Source: Flexivirga oryzae
Lineage (GTDB): Bacteria > Actinomycetota > Actinomycetes > Actinomycetales > Dermatophilaceae
Direction of reading: 5' to 3'
DNA length: 64,000 nt
Assembly (NCBI RefSeq): GCF_014190805.1
Contig: NZ_JACHVQ010000001.1
Coordinates: forward strand, 2,170,001-2,234,000
The first letter of the stretch is position 1. Every line of letters starts with the position of its first letter. A program made the position numbers and the translations under genes. Shown here piece by piece: positions 35,251 to 44,100 of the stretch. The notes below the pieces were generated by a model. It saw only the letters and a list, made by a program, of their open reading frames with translations, had not been told where the DNA came from and searched no databases.

Positions 35251-35835
35251 TCAACTGTCGACTGCGGCCACCTTGTCCATCTCCAGGATGCGCCATCCCT
35301 GAGTCTTGTTGTGTTGCAACACGTTCCAGCAGGCGGTTCGCTGCCGCGGCGGAACGGTCAGGGACGAGTCCAGGTGGCCCAGCAGCAGTTGGTTGACCGC
35401 GTCATGGGCGACCAGCACCACCCCTGGCTGGTCGGCATACGCCTCCAGTGCGGCAGCAGCGCGGGCGAGAACATCCTCGGCGGGCTCCACACCGGGGGCC
35501 GCGTCCAGCGACCCCCACTGCGCGATCACGGCGGCCTTGGGGTGGCCGGACCACTGCCCGTAGTCGCGGTCCATCAGCCGCTCGTCGGCTTCGTCGGTAG
35601 TGCCGGCGGCGGCCGCGATCGCTTCGGCGGTGCGGCGTGCCCGCAGCAAGGGACTGTGTCGCACTACCTGCACGTCATACACAGTGAGCGCTTCGGCGAG
35701 GCCCGCGACTTGCCGCCGGCCCACGTCGTCCAGGTCCGGGTCCAGGTGCCCGCGCAGCTCACCGTTGGCGTTCAGCACGGTTTGCCCGTGCCGGGCCAGG
35801 ATGAGGCGGCACCATTCATCCCTCGACTCAGCCAT
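35251..35835 (-). CDS. Histidine phosphatase (phosphoglycerate-mutase-like)
   Basis: 194 residues. The catalytic loop ARHGQT (first His is phosphorylated) with GHLDPDLDDVGRRQ and the second His in VVLVAHDAVN place it in the histidine-phosphatase branch that includes cofactor-dependent phosphoglycerate mutases and many broad phosphatases. ATG at 35835 is used; a GTG lies one codon earlier. It converges with the enolase gene 27 bases away. A phosphoglycerate mutase would make the enolase substrate, which is a tempting link, but most proteins of this size are phosphatases. Confidence 0.88.
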   Translation of the reverse strand: MAESRDEWCRLILARHGQTVLNANGELRGHLDPDLDDVGRRQVAGLAEALTVYDVQVVRHSPLLRARRTAEAIAAAAGTTDEADERLMDRDYGQWSGHPKAAVIAQWGSLDAAPGVEPAEDVLARAAAALEAYADQPGVVLVAHDAVNQLLLGHLDSSLTVPPRQRTACWNVLQHNKTQGWRILEMDKVAAVDS

Positions 35836-36075
35836 CACACCTGGTCCCGTCCTGCCTTGCGATCAGCGTCGGCGTGCAGCACGGTACGCCGACCGACGCG
35901 CCGACAGAAGTGCTTGACCGGCAGTGGCGCCGCTGCTCGCAAGGGCTCCGCGCCGAAGGGCGATGGAGCTCGCCTGGCCCCGCGGCCCGAACCGCAGACC
36001 CGGCTAATAGCCCTTCCAAGCTGCTGCTGGCAAGGTTGTGGTGCGCCGAATGGCCCTGATCGCGTCCCGGCGACC

Positions 36076-36517
36076 ATGAGCGGCCTCCCACTGCCGGCGA
36101 TTCAGGCGCCCCGCCTGGCCGCAGTGCTGCACGTCCGCCTGCACGTCGAACACATCATCGACCTCGAAGACACCCCAATCGACCCCGACCTCGCCGACTG
36201 GCAGAAACGAAGTCGACGAACGCCTCCAAACGCGGCACCGCCACGCAGAATCGCTGGTCGAACTGCCCGGCGATGACTGGGACTACCACATGCAACGCGG
36301 AGGTTCCTGGCATGCGCTGCTGCACCGGGCCGAACAACTCGATGCCGGCCTGATCGTCGTCGGACCGCACCTGCACGCGCGTGCTCTGGCAGCCGCACTG
36401 AGACGCTTCCTGCACGGCATTGCCGGGCTCAACGCCACCGAGCAGCTGGTCCGCCACGGAGACAGGCCGATCCTGTTTGTGCCGTCACAGGTCAGCAAGC
36501 ACTCAGAAGAATTGTGA
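36076..36517 (+). pseudogene. Universal stress protein gene, truncated at the start and frameshifted
   Basis: The frame from ATG 36076 reads LHVRLHVEHIIDLEDTPIDP then DLADWQK and fails at ~36208; the +1 frame continues naturally (EVDERLQTRHRHAESLVELP; then LIVVGPHLHARA and LVRHGDRPILFVPS) to a stop at 36517. The C-terminal half is a typical universal-stress domain. The first strand with its ATP-contacting Asp is missing. So the gene has lost its start and carries a one-base insertion (or two-base loss). Confidence 0.72.
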
Positions 36518-36550
36518 ATCCGACATACAGCCCCCAACGCGGCTTTCACG

Positions 36551-36685
36551 ATGACGAAGCTCGTCAACTCACTCCTCGGCGATACCGGCCGTTTCGGTAC
36601 TCAGGGCAAGCAATTCGCACCGTTCGAATTGAGCACTCCGCCAGTTGCCCACTCCGACCTGAATCGGATCCACGTGCAGCGGTGA
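36551..36685 (+). CDS. Possible small protein or fragment, 44 residues
   Basis: ATG 36551, product MTKLVNSLLGDTGRFGTQGK followed by QFAPFELSTPPVAHSDLN. Composition is protein-like but there is no clear ribosome-binding site, and it may be the remains of a longer gene. No family recognised. Confidence 0.3.
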   Translation: MTKLVNSLLGDTGRFGTQGKQFAPFELSTPPVAHSDLNRIHVQR

Positions 36686-36686
36686 T

Positions 36687-37316
36687 CTAGAACGATGGTG
36701 CGTCTCCGGGCTGCCGGGCGAGGGTTAGGTCGGCAGTCACGATGTTCAGCCGCTCCGCGGCGGCGCCCTTCCCGTGGGACACCGCGCGAGCCTCGGCGAC
36801 CTCGAGACCGCTCCGGGGTTCGACCCCAGTCGCCGCCAGGAGGTGCTGCTCGTCGATGGGTTCGACCCCGACGGCGGCACGCATCTCGTTGATCGTGGTG
36901 CGGACTTCACCCAGTGCGCGGTCGTCGGCTTCCAGTTGATTGAACAGGTGCTGGCCGGACGGGATCATGTCGTCCTCATAGTCGTAGACGTCCTCCCACT
37001 GCGGCCGATACCCGAGCTGATCGCGGACTCCTTCGACGACCCGCGGATCCCGGACTGCTTGAGCCATATCGCCGCCGTGCGCAGCCAGAGCTTGCGCAAT
37101 GCGAGGTTGCGGGACGTCGGGCTCGTTCATCCAGTGAGCGCTTGCGTACGCGCGGTCGGTGGCTGCGTCAGCTTCGCCGACAATGCGTTCGGCGATAACC
37201 AGTCGGGTCTGGTTGGCTTCCCTGTCCTGGCCTTCGACACCCAGCTGTAGCGCATCACGGGGCGGCATGTGCAGCACGTCGGGGTAGTTCACTGCCGGTT
37301 GCGTGATCTCGGTCAT
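36687..37316 (-). CDS. Plasmid protein of unknown function, 209 residues
   Basis: ATG at 37316 with GGAGGTG upstream. Helical, acidic (YRPQWEDVYDYEDDMI near the middle), ending in DLTLARQPGDAPSF. No motif recognised. The IS1380-type element begins only 44 bases upstream of its start, so any normal promoter or upstream element has been cut off and expression may now depend on the IS end. Confidence 0.65.
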   Translation of the reverse strand: MTEITQPAVNYPDVLHMPPRDALQLGVEGQDREANQTRLVIAERIVGEADAATDRAYASAHWMNEPDVPQPRIAQALAAHGGDMAQAVRDPRVVEGVRDQLGYRPQWEDVYDYEDDMIPSGQHLFNQLEADDRALGEVRTTINEMRAAVGVEPIDEQHLLAATGVEPRSGLEVAEARAVSHGKGAAAERLNIVTADLTLARQPGDAPSF

Positions 37317-37359
37317 CGAGCCACCTCCAGGGGCTTGTCACGCGGGGCTTCCTTGCATC

Positions 37360-37381
37360 CCTAAGCCTCGATCCACCGATG
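37360..37381 (+). repeat. Left terminal inverted repeat of the IS1380-type element
   Basis: Starts CCTAAGCCTCGATCCACCGA; pairs with 39046-39067. Confidence 0.9.
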
Positions 37382-37508
37382 AGCTCGGCGGTGGCGGCAG
37401 GTGGTCGTGATCGTGGGGTCAGTGGTTGTGGGCGTGCTGGCCTGTCGGGCCTCGCTGTCCGGTTGTTCCACTGGTGTCCTCGGGTTGCGCAGCAGTGCTG
37501 CTGGGTGG

Positions 37509-38939
37509 TCAGGCCGCGAGGAGCGCTGGCGGATCACTGACGCGGTCGAACATGGCGCTCCACGCGTTTTCCCATGGCCAGTCGCGCGGTAGGTGCACGG
37601 TGATCCGGCGTGCGGAGGTCGCGACTCGTGCGGGCACGGTGATCAGTTTGTGACGGATCGTTGCGGTGGTGGCCTTGGCTAGCTCCGTGCTGGTCAGGGT
37701 TGCCGCGGCCCGGGTCAGATTGAATGCCATCACGGCCAGCACCAACCAGGCGGCGTTGGCGTGGAACTTGCCCGATGGCAGGTGGGCCAGTGCGGAGTTC
37801 TTCAGGTCGGCGTGGACCTGCTCGATGACTGCGTGGTGCCGGTGGGTCTTGTCCGCGGCCACGGTATCGAAAACGGCCGTGTCGGTGGTGGTGAAGAAGG
37901 CGTGGAAGCGCCACACGTCGAACAAGGTGTCCTGCCCGGCTGCCTTGTTCCTGTCGGCGTTGAAGTCCGGGATGCGGCGCACCACCAACCGGCCGGGGAC
38001 CCGGTCGGCTTTCTTGGCCGAGGCGAACGCGGTGAACGGTATTTCGGCGACTTCGGCCCGCGAGATCCACGTGTTGGTCTCTTCGTCGAAGATGGCGTCG
38101 GTGTACTCGATCGGGGTCCATCCGTCATCACCGATCGCTGAGATCGCTTTCTTCACAGCAGTGTTCATCCGGACGGTGACCGACACCGCGGCACCACCTT
38201 TGCGCGCGGCGTGGATTGCCCCACGGGTGTAGAACGCCGAATCCATGCGCACCAGCACCGGCAGGGAGCCGCCCACCAGGCGGCCGGTGGTTTTCACCGC
38301 GTCGGCGATGATGCGCTTGGCGCCGCGTGGTGACCCGCACGCGCCCTTGCGCAGCCGCTGAGCCACGACCACCGGCGCTGAACCGGTTCTGCTCGAGGTG
38401 GCCAGCAGAGCGTTCAAGCCGCGGACCCCGGAGTAGCCGAACCCGGCGCCCTGCTTGGCATGCCCGTGGACTTCGATGATCGTGTCGTCCACATCAAGCA
38501 ACGCGTACCCGTGGTCACCGGTAGCCGCCTCGTGGCCATTAGCGGTGGCCACCAACTGGGTGTGCCCGGCCAGGTTGATCAGGAATCTGGAGGCGACCGC
38601 GTCCAGTTGGCGGACGTGACCGAAGGTGAATGCTCGCAGGAACGAACCCAACGTCGAGGGTGCGTAGGCTCGGTCGAAAACGCGACCCATCCCGCCATGG
38701 CGCAACAACGACATGTCATCAATGCAGTCCGCACCGGCGATCATCCCAGCCACCAGCGAGGCGACCTTCAATCCTGGGTTCGCGCCCTTGTCGGTCGGGA
38801 CCGACACGTGCTCATCGGCCAGGTCCGCGAGCCCGGCGGACTCGGCCAACGCCAGCACCGGCACCAGTCCACCAGCCGACACGAGGTTCGGATCGTCGAA
38901 CGTCGCTGACGTCTGGCCAAGAGTATGAGAGAGTCGCAT
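37509..38939 (-). CDS. IS1380-family transposase
   Basis: 476 residues, full length. The DDE-type catalytic core is recognisable: Asp in LLDVDDTIIEVHG, then PVLVRMDSAFYTRGAI, and later a Tyr/Glu-containing C-terminal region (HRHHAVIEQVHADLKNSALA, with the Glu in the His-rich segment). The N-terminal GADCIDDMSLLRHGG is diagnostic for the family. Nothing suggests inactivation, so the element may still move. ATG start at 38939; 106 bases lie between it and the right inverted repeat. Confidence 0.93.
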   Translation of the reverse strand: MRLSHTLGQTSATFDDPNLVSAGGLVPVLALAESAGLADLADEHVSVPTDKGANPGLKVASLVAGMIAGADCIDDMSLLRHGGMGRVFDRAYAPSTLGSFLRAFTFGHVRQLDAVASRFLINLAGHTQLVATANGHEAATGDHGYALLDVDDTIIEVHGHAKQGAGFGYSGVRGLNALLATSSRTGSAPVVVAQRLRKGACGSPRGAKRIIADAVKTTGRLVGGSLPVLVRMDSAFYTRGAIHAARKGGAAVSVTVRMNTAVKKAISAIGDDGWTPIEYTDAIFDEETNTWISRAEVAEIPFTAFASAKKADRVPGRLVVRRIPDFNADRNKAAGQDTLFDVWRFHAFFTTTDTAVFDTVAADKTHRHHAVIEQVHADLKNSALAHLPSGKFHANAAWLVLAVMAFNLTRAAATLTSTELAKATTATIRHKLITVPARVATSARRITVHLPRDWPWENAWSAMFDRVSDPPALLAA

Positions 38940-39045
38940 CTACGAGATGCCCTTCGTGTCGCGGTCGAATTGTTGCCTGAAGAACTCCAATTCTCCCGCC
39001 ACACAAGGGCATTCTCACTTCACGACACGCTCACCCAAGCGACCA

Positions 39046-39067
39046 CATCGGTGGATCGAGGCTAAGG
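39046..39067 (-). repeat. Right terminal inverted repeat of the IS1380-type element
   Basis: Minus strand CCTTAGCCTCGATCCACCGA; one mismatch to the left end. Confidence 0.9.
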
Positions 39068-39105
39068 CAAGCCGGGTGCCCCGGCGGCCAATCGCGCTTG
39101 GACGT

Positions 39106-39267
39106 TCAGCCGTTAGGGCGGTCTTCGGTCGGGAACATCAGGTCCACCGCGTAGCCGTCGGCCGTGGTCTGATCGGTCGTCGGTTCGGAGTAGGACTTGT
39201 TCTCATCGCCCTCGTCGAGGAGTAAGCACAAGCGTGCTTCGGCGGCGGACCGGTTCCGGTTCTGCAC
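39106..39267 (-). CDS. Small hypothetical protein, 53 residues
   Basis: GTG at 39267 follows an AAGGAG site with ideal spacing. Product VQNRNRSAAEARLCLLLDEG then DENKSYSEPTTDQTTADGYA; polar, acidic, probably disordered in the second half. It is 13 bases after the 39281-39664 gene and 39 bases from the end of the IS. No family. Confidence 0.5.
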   Translation of the reverse strand: MQNRNRSAAEARLCLLLDEGDENKSYSEPTTDQTTADGYAVDLMFPTEDRPNG

Positions 39268-39280
39268 GGTTGCTCCTTGC

Positions 39281-39664
39281 TCAACGTCTCGGGTTGTTCC
39301 TGACAGCACGGTGGTCGCTGCCGGCGACCGGGCCGTCCCAGCGCGGATCGGTCGCGGTCGGCGTGACTCGTTCGCCGACTGGTGATTCGAGGTCGTCGAC
39401 GTGGCGTTTGAAATAGCTGCCACCCAGATAGTCGACCTGGGCGATCTCCAGCGGCTTACCTGCCGTTCCGTCCGGAAGGCTCGCCTGCCATTCGGCGGCC
39501 AGCTCCCGGCTCGTGTAGACACTGCCGTACTCGTGATGCGGCTCTGGGTCGACGGTTACGCCCCAATGGCTGCCGAGGACGGTCACCCACGGACTATCGG
39601 CCTCGTGCCCGTCGGTGGAGATCAGTGCCCAGTAGGTTTCGTCGGCTGTCGCTCGTCGGCTCAT
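39281..39664 (-). CDS. Hypothetical protein, 127 residues
   Basis: ATG at 39664 overlaps the stop of the DUF4192 gene (ATGA). Aromatic-rich start (DETYWALISTDGHEADSPWV) with a beta-rich look, then VYTSRELAAEWQASLPDG. No family recognised. Member of the minus-strand unit headed by the DUF4192 gene. Confidence 0.65.
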   Translation of the reverse strand: MSRRATADETYWALISTDGHEADSPWVTVLGSHWGVTVDPEPHHEYGSVYTSRELAAEWQASLPDGTAGKPLEIAQVDYLGGSYFKRHVDDLESPVGERVTPTATDPRWDGPVAGSDHRAVRNNPRR

Positions 39665-40707
39665 CGTGGTGGCCTTTTTCGGTCAGGACCCTCGTGAGAG
39701 GGCGGCTCACGGCGCGGATCGTGTCGGTTAGGCGGGCCACCTAGCCTTTGTCGGCAATCTATGGGTTCCGTCACTGGTGGTGTCCAGCCGGCCGGGTCGA
39801 GACCGCGCTCGACTGCCGTATCGAGCAGTCTGGCAAGGCTGTTTGCCGGGTCGGTAACGCGCTCTAGAGCCAGCCGTGCGCCCATTCCGTCCCCGTGCAG
39901 CCACGCGCCAAATGCCGCCAGGTTGGCGACCGGAGTGCGGGCATCCTCGGGAGATCGGGTCAGGAGGTCCTTCCAAAGTGCCGCGTGGGCGCCGGACTCC
40001 TCGTGGGTCATCAGCCCCAGTGCGTGATCGCGCAGGGGCACGTTTTGGACATCGCCGATCAGGCGCGCCGCGTCGTTCGCAGCCAGCGGCACCGGCCGCG
40101 CCACGAACCCCTCGATCGTGTGCGTCATCCACCGCTGCTCGACGGCGGCAGCGGGAGCCCAACCACCAACAAGGTCCATGCGTTCCGCGGAAGCCATCAC
40201 CGCCGCAGACAAGTCCTCATCGACAGGGCCGAAGGACGCACGCAATTGGCTCAGGGTGTCGTACGGTTGCCGGTCGCCCCTGCCGATGAACGCCACGGCG
40301 ACACGGTCGCGGTCTGCTTGGGTGATCGTTCCTTGGTTGATCGTCTCGGGCCGGGTGTCGCCCAAGCGCAGCCACGAGTCCCCCTGTGCCGCGATCCGAT
40401 CAACGACTGTCGTTTCGGGTTCGAGCGCGGCGGCGACGGCGTCGCAGACCGAGGTGGCACGCTCCAGTTGATCCGTGAAGGCAAGGACAAGGACCTGCCC
40501 GCCGATGAACCGCTCGAAGGACTTCGCCAATCCCTGTGCCAAGTCGCCGTAGTTCTCGCTTGTTGTCGGGATGTCAGCACGCGCCACCGGCCGCCGCGGG
40601 TCGATGGGGAACACGACGACCGAGCCGTCCGGGCGTGCTCCGAGGACGTGGGGCAGGACGGCGACGACATCGCCAGGCCCGGCAAGTAGCAGTGGCGGCT
40701 CATCCAT
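39661..40707 (-). CDS. DUF4192-family protein
   Basis: 348 residues from ATG 40707 (GAGAGGA upstream; a longer frame to 40722 adds five residues). Family traits: VVAVLPHVLGARPDGSVVVF near the start, a central region with multiple Asp/Arg-rich helices, and the late LAAFGAWLHGDGMGARLALE (the usual ALAWAALDRA region). DUF4192 proteins are common in actinobacteria and their plasmids; their function is unknown. A copy of the 36-bp element lies 26 bases before the start. Confidence 0.85.
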   Translation of the reverse strand: MDEPPLLLAGPGDVVAVLPHVLGARPDGSVVVFPIDPRRPVARADIPTTSENYGDLAQGLAKSFERFIGGQVLVLAFTDQLERATSVCDAVAAALEPETTVVDRIAAQGDSWLRLGDTRPETINQGTITQADRDRVAVAFIGRGDRQPYDTLSQLRASFGPVDEDLSAAVMASAERMDLVGGWAPAAAVEQRWMTHTIEGFVARPVPLAANDAARLIGDVQNVPLRDHALGLMTHEESGAHAALWKDLLTRSPEDARTPVANLAAFGAWLHGDGMGARLALERVTDPANSLARLLDTAVERGLDPAGWTPPVTEPIDCRQRLGGPPNRHDPRREPPSHEGPDRKRPPR

Positions 40708-40732
40708 CAGAGGTCCTCTCAATGACGTTCCT

Positions 40733-40769
40733 GTAGGCCATAAGGCGCGTCCGTGCCCGCTGGCGGTCA
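40733..40769 (-). repeat. 36-bp upstream element, copy before the DUF4192 gene
   Basis: Minus strand: TGACCGCCAG, 14 variable bases, then GCCTTATGGCCTAC, a variant of the CCTTCGGGAAGT end. Ends 26 bases before ATG 40707. Confidence 0.6.
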
Positions 40770-41221
40770 GACATCCGAAAGCTCAGGCATCTGCACAAGT
40801 GCAAATGCACGCGCTGTTCCGCGCCCGTATGCATCTGCGGCTGCTGCTGATCTACGCCGTCCTCGGGCGCGGGAATGGGTTCCTCGTGATGTCCGACCCA
40901 CGCGAATTCGGCTGTGCCATCGACGTTTTCCACCACAGCAGTCGTGTTGCGCCCGGAGTGTGAATTTCGCGGCAGCTCGGCATGCGCAGGCGTTGTCAGG
41001 TCCGGTCAGTTGAGCGCCGCCGCGGTGCTCCGAGTGTGGGTGGGCCCAGCGCGCCGGCATGAAGTAGGCCCCGCCAGTGAGGACGTCGATCATGATCGCG
41101 ACGGCCCGTTGACGTGGGGGCCTGGGCCGTCGAGGTGACAGCCTCGAGGAGGCGTGCGCCGATCGTGTAGCCGCGCAAGTGCGTACTGCTCGCGTCATAT
41201 TCGGCAATCTGCCGCCACTAC
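40770..41221. other. Region without a supported gene
   Basis: Several short frames cross it on both strands but none has a ribosome-binding site, a family motif, or consistent composition. It lies between an upstream element and a decayed ATPase gene and may itself be decayed coding sequence. Confidence 0.4.
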
Positions 41222-42094
41222 GACTGCTCGACCTCAAAGCGCATCTGCTGTTCCTCATCGGCGAATATGACGGGGGCGGCGCCGCTCGCTGGCTGTGTTC
41301 CCTGTTTGCGCTCTGCGCGTAATTCACGCACCTCCCGCCATGCTGGTGAGTGCCCCAGGAAGTCACTAGAACTCTTATTCGAACTGCGCCGCCTCGTCGC
41401 GATCGACATCGTCAGGCGTGACGTCCCGACCCGCGGTGCGGATGGGCATGGCAAGTGCTTCAGCAACCTCGTCCGGGCTGACGGTGCGTAGGTGCCGGCG
41501 ATCCGCGCGGCGCAGGAACGTCGAAACCTCGTCGGAAAGCAGCTCCTCGACAGCGGACGGGAGGCCCGCGCCGACGAAGGCGACATTGCGTTGCTCTCGG
41601 AAGGCGTGCTGGATCGTTGTGCCCAGTTCCCGCAGGCCCTTGCAATGCACCTCATCGACAGTGATCAGTACCCCTCCGCCTTGCGCCCGGAGCAGGTCGG
41701 CCAGCTGTGACAGCTGGGATCGGTAGGCCCGGCCGCGGCGCGTGCCGGTCCGCGACGTCGCGACTCGCACCGATTGCCCCAGGCAGCGAGACGCTAGTCA
41801 GATGCGAGTCCGTCTGTTCCGGGTTAACGTCTTGGAGCAACTTGGGTAGTTGTTCGTAGCACGGTCGATCAGGTTGGGCGTTGCCATCTCGGAGCTGACG
41901 ACCCAACCTTCGCTTTTAGCCAGGTCTTCGTAGGCGTTGAGCATGACGTCCTTGCCGGTCCCGCGCAAGCCGGTCACGAGCGTCGCGCGCTCAGGTGATC
42001 CGGGACCCTTGGATGCCTTCCCGGAAGTCGAGGTCGCCATCCCGACCCACCAGCAGCGCGGGCTGATCAGAAAGGTTGGCGTGGACGGATTCAT
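41222..42094 (-). pseudogene. AAA-type ATP-binding protein, multiply frameshifted
   Basis: Pieces of one protein appear in order in different minus frames. The start MNPSTPTFLISP and Walker A TGLRGTGKDVMLNAYEDLAK lie near 41950-42094; EQLPKLLQDVNPEQTDSHLT in another frame near 41820-41880; the Walker B strand GVLITVDEVHCKGLREL and VSTFLRRADRRHLRTVSPDE in the 41375-41770 frame; and an apparent C-terminus REVRELRAERKQ to RFEVEQS in a further frame ending at 41218-41221. This order matches archaeal-Cdc6-like/COG1672 ATPases that act as stand-alone AAA modules. At least three frameshifts are needed, so it is a pseudogene unless the consensus is poor here. Confidence 0.68.
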
Positions 42095-42379
42095 ACCACC
42101 ACGCCATCAAGATCTTTTAATCCTTTGACTCTTTCATGGTCTTTAAATCTCGCCTGCTGCGGCGGCGTCGTCATACCCACCGCGCCGCAACAAGGAAAGC
42201 CCCGAGTCGCACCGGGAAGGAGGCGGCCCGGGGCACGTGACCTCTGACCCCAAGAGGAAGGCCAAGACGGTCACGGCCGCAGGCACGTCCCGCGAGCCGC
42301 CACGCCAGTCACGCCACCGGTCTGCTGTGACCAGCATGGCGAAGCGTCACCGGATCCTGTCGTCAGCAAGTCTGATGGG

Positions 42380-42865
42380 TCAGCCTGCCCGGGTCGCTTT
42401 GCTGGCGCAGGACATCGAGCAGAATCGTCGCCGTCTCGCGCTGGTGAGAGGGCAGAACTGCGACTCGCACCACTGACAGACCACGACGGTGCCGAGCCGT
42501 CCCTGACCCGGTTGCGTCCGACTGGCGGCCAAGCCTGCCGGCGACATGCCGACGGCATTGCTCAACCGGGCGGCGGTGGCGGCAACAGGATCCCGGTTTG
42601 CCAGGAACTTCTTCTTGGCGGTGAAGTTTCGCCGCGCGTTGCCGGTGATCGCCTCTCGCGTCTTGCTGGCAACCAGCCCGTAGCTGCGCGCCAGGCCATG
42701 TTCCTGGCGGTATTCGGCAGCGGTAATCGCGTGGCTCTTCCACGCATGCAGCCCGAGGTGTGCGAAGCGTAGGCCGCACTCGTGACAGAGCAGGCCGTCA
42801 CTGTCTTCGTCGAGAGCGCCGTAGTGGCCATGCCGGTCCCGGTCACCGATGTTCACTGTGGGCAC
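42380..42865 (-). CDS. MucR/Ros-like zinc-finger protein with second zinc-binding tail
   Basis: 161 residues. The first part matches the MucR/Ros type: LLCHECGLRFAHLGLHAWKS with Cys-x2-Cys and two His, then AITAAEYRQEHGLARSYGLV. The C-terminus carries another Cys set: CQWCESQFCPLTSARRRR then FCSMSCAS, probably a treble-clef-like zinc knuckle. Such proteins bind DNA; variants on phages and plasmids may be nuclease-linked. GTG start at 42865 with GGGGAG upstream. The region 42095-42379 between this gene and the ATPase remnant shows no gene. Confidence 0.78.
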   Translation of the reverse strand: MPTVNIGDRDRHGHYGALDEDSDGLLCHECGLRFAHLGLHAWKSHAITAAEYRQEHGLARSYGLVASKTREAITGNARRNFTAKKKFLANRDPVAATAARLSNAVGMSPAGLAASRTQPGQGRLGTVVVCQWCESQFCPLTSARRRRFCSMSCASKATRAG

Positions 42866-42881
42866 ACTCCCCGATCCCGGC

Positions 42882-43696
42882 TCAGATCTTCGGTATCACT
42901 GGGACGGGCTCTCCAGCGTTGTATCGCAGCCGGCTCACCGGCTCTTCGCTCGCCCAGGCGTTAAACGCAGTCAGGTACAGCACCACCTGCTCGCGCGTGT
43001 CGTGTCGTCGGCGGCCTTCGCCTGCTTGCCGACGGGCCATGTTCAGCATGAGGTTACGCAGCTTGAGCCGGGCGTCGGTCTTGGCCAAGCCAGCTCCTTC
43101 GATGAGCCCTTCGAGCCACTGCTCGATCTTCTTGGCTGAATTCTTGCGCGCCACCAGATAGCTCGCCGCTCCGGCCGCGGACTTGATCATGCCCGTCTCG
43201 CTGACCAGTTGCTCAGCGACACTGATGTATTCGCGGATCCGGGGGTTTGCCGCGAGCGTCTCCAATATCTGGTGGTTGGTGACACGAGCGCCCCGCCGGA
43301 CCAAGACGTGTCGGGTCGGTTGTCGTACAACCAGACGGTGCGCAGCATCGCCGCGAGCAGCAAGGTGTTCTTTTCGCCTTCGATTGCAAGTACATCAGCC
43401 GCGTTACGCTTCTTACCGGTGTCCAGGACGTCAAAGCTATCCGGCGAAACCTCAGTGAACACAGTTCGTTTCACTGGTAGATCCGCTTCGACGATCGCAG
43501 CCAACCGATGTTGGCCGTCAACCAGCAACCCATTCGTGTCAACAGCGATGCCTTGGTGAGTGGTCTTCCACTCGCCTCGTTTCATAGCCTCCGCAAAGAC
43601 GCGCACCGTGGCGCGCGACAGCGGTCGATTACTGGTATTCGATTCCAGCAGGGCGGCTGCCTTGGCCGGGGTGATCGTCTGGGTCTTGGTACGCAT
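42882..43696 (-). pseudogene. ParB-like DGQHR-type protein split by a frameshift
   Basis: From ATG 43696 the protein runs to VWLYDNRPDTSWSGGA, then the frame fails; the -1 frame picks up at ~43290 with RVTNHQILETLAANPRIREY and continues to NAGEPVPVIPKI at 42882. The N-terminal half has LLVDGQHRLAAIVEAD, the hallmark of ParB-like proteins of phages and plasmids. The joint lies at GGCGGGGCG, a four-G run. An intact version would have ~270 residues. Real mutation and base-calling error are both possible. Confidence 0.72.
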
Positions 43697-43794
43697 CGGA
43701 ACCTTTCTAAGTCGAAGGACTCCATGACGGTAGCGAACCGTTGGTGCACTCGTCCCCAATAGCCGGCGAGCAGGCTGCAGCCGACAACCCTGAG

Positions 43795-44097
43795 ATGGCT
43801 GTGCGGATCCACAGGGCCGTCCCGCCCGAGTATCCAGAAATCAACCGCGGCGATTGGGTCACCCGGTCGCGCGCGTATCCGCACGATCACGGCTACGTCG
43901 ACGGCGGCTCGGATCTGACCGGACTCACCGGGTATGCCGAAGCAGACGCCATGCCACCGCCCCCGGCAAGCGGACCGGGGCAGGTGGCACCTGATGACGA
44001 GGTGATCCGGTTCCAGCCATCTCGTGGAGCGCGCGAAGAACGCAGGCAGCCACCCGTGTCGCCGGCACCGCAACCAGCGCCGGAGCGCTCCATCTGA
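43795..44097 (+). CDS. Pro-rich hypothetical protein, ~100 residues
   Basis: ATG 43795 (MAVRIHRAVPPEYPEINRGD) is the most natural start, although the frame opens at 43741 with TTG/GTG codons. A folded-looking first half (GDWVTRSRAYPHDHGYVDGG) is followed by a Pro/Arg-rich tail. No family. It converges with the sortase gene three bases away. Confidence 0.5.
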   Translation: MAVRIHRAVPPEYPEINRGDWVTRSRAYPHDHGYVDGGSDLTGLTGYAEADAMPPPPASGPGQVAPDDEVIRFQPSRGAREERRQPPVSPAPQPAPERSI

Positions 44098-44100
44098 GAG

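Larger units (their letters stand above)
37360..39067. mobile_element. IS1380-family insertion sequence, 1708 bp
   Basis: Bounded by near-perfect terminal inverted repeats of ~22 bp: CCTAAGCCTCGATCCACCGA at the left (37360-37381) and CCTTAGCCTCGATCCACCGA on the minus strand at the right (39046-39067), one mismatch. It holds a single full-length transposase gene on the minus strand. IS1380 elements normally duplicate four target bases; here CATC (left) and CAAG (right) differ, so the copy may be old, rearranged, or the product of recombination between two copies. Confidence 0.9.

Noticed and set aside
40700..40936. Minus-strand frame of 78 codons upstream of the DUF4192 gene
   Set aside because: It would run through the repeated upstream element and into the next gene's start, and has no ribosome-binding site.
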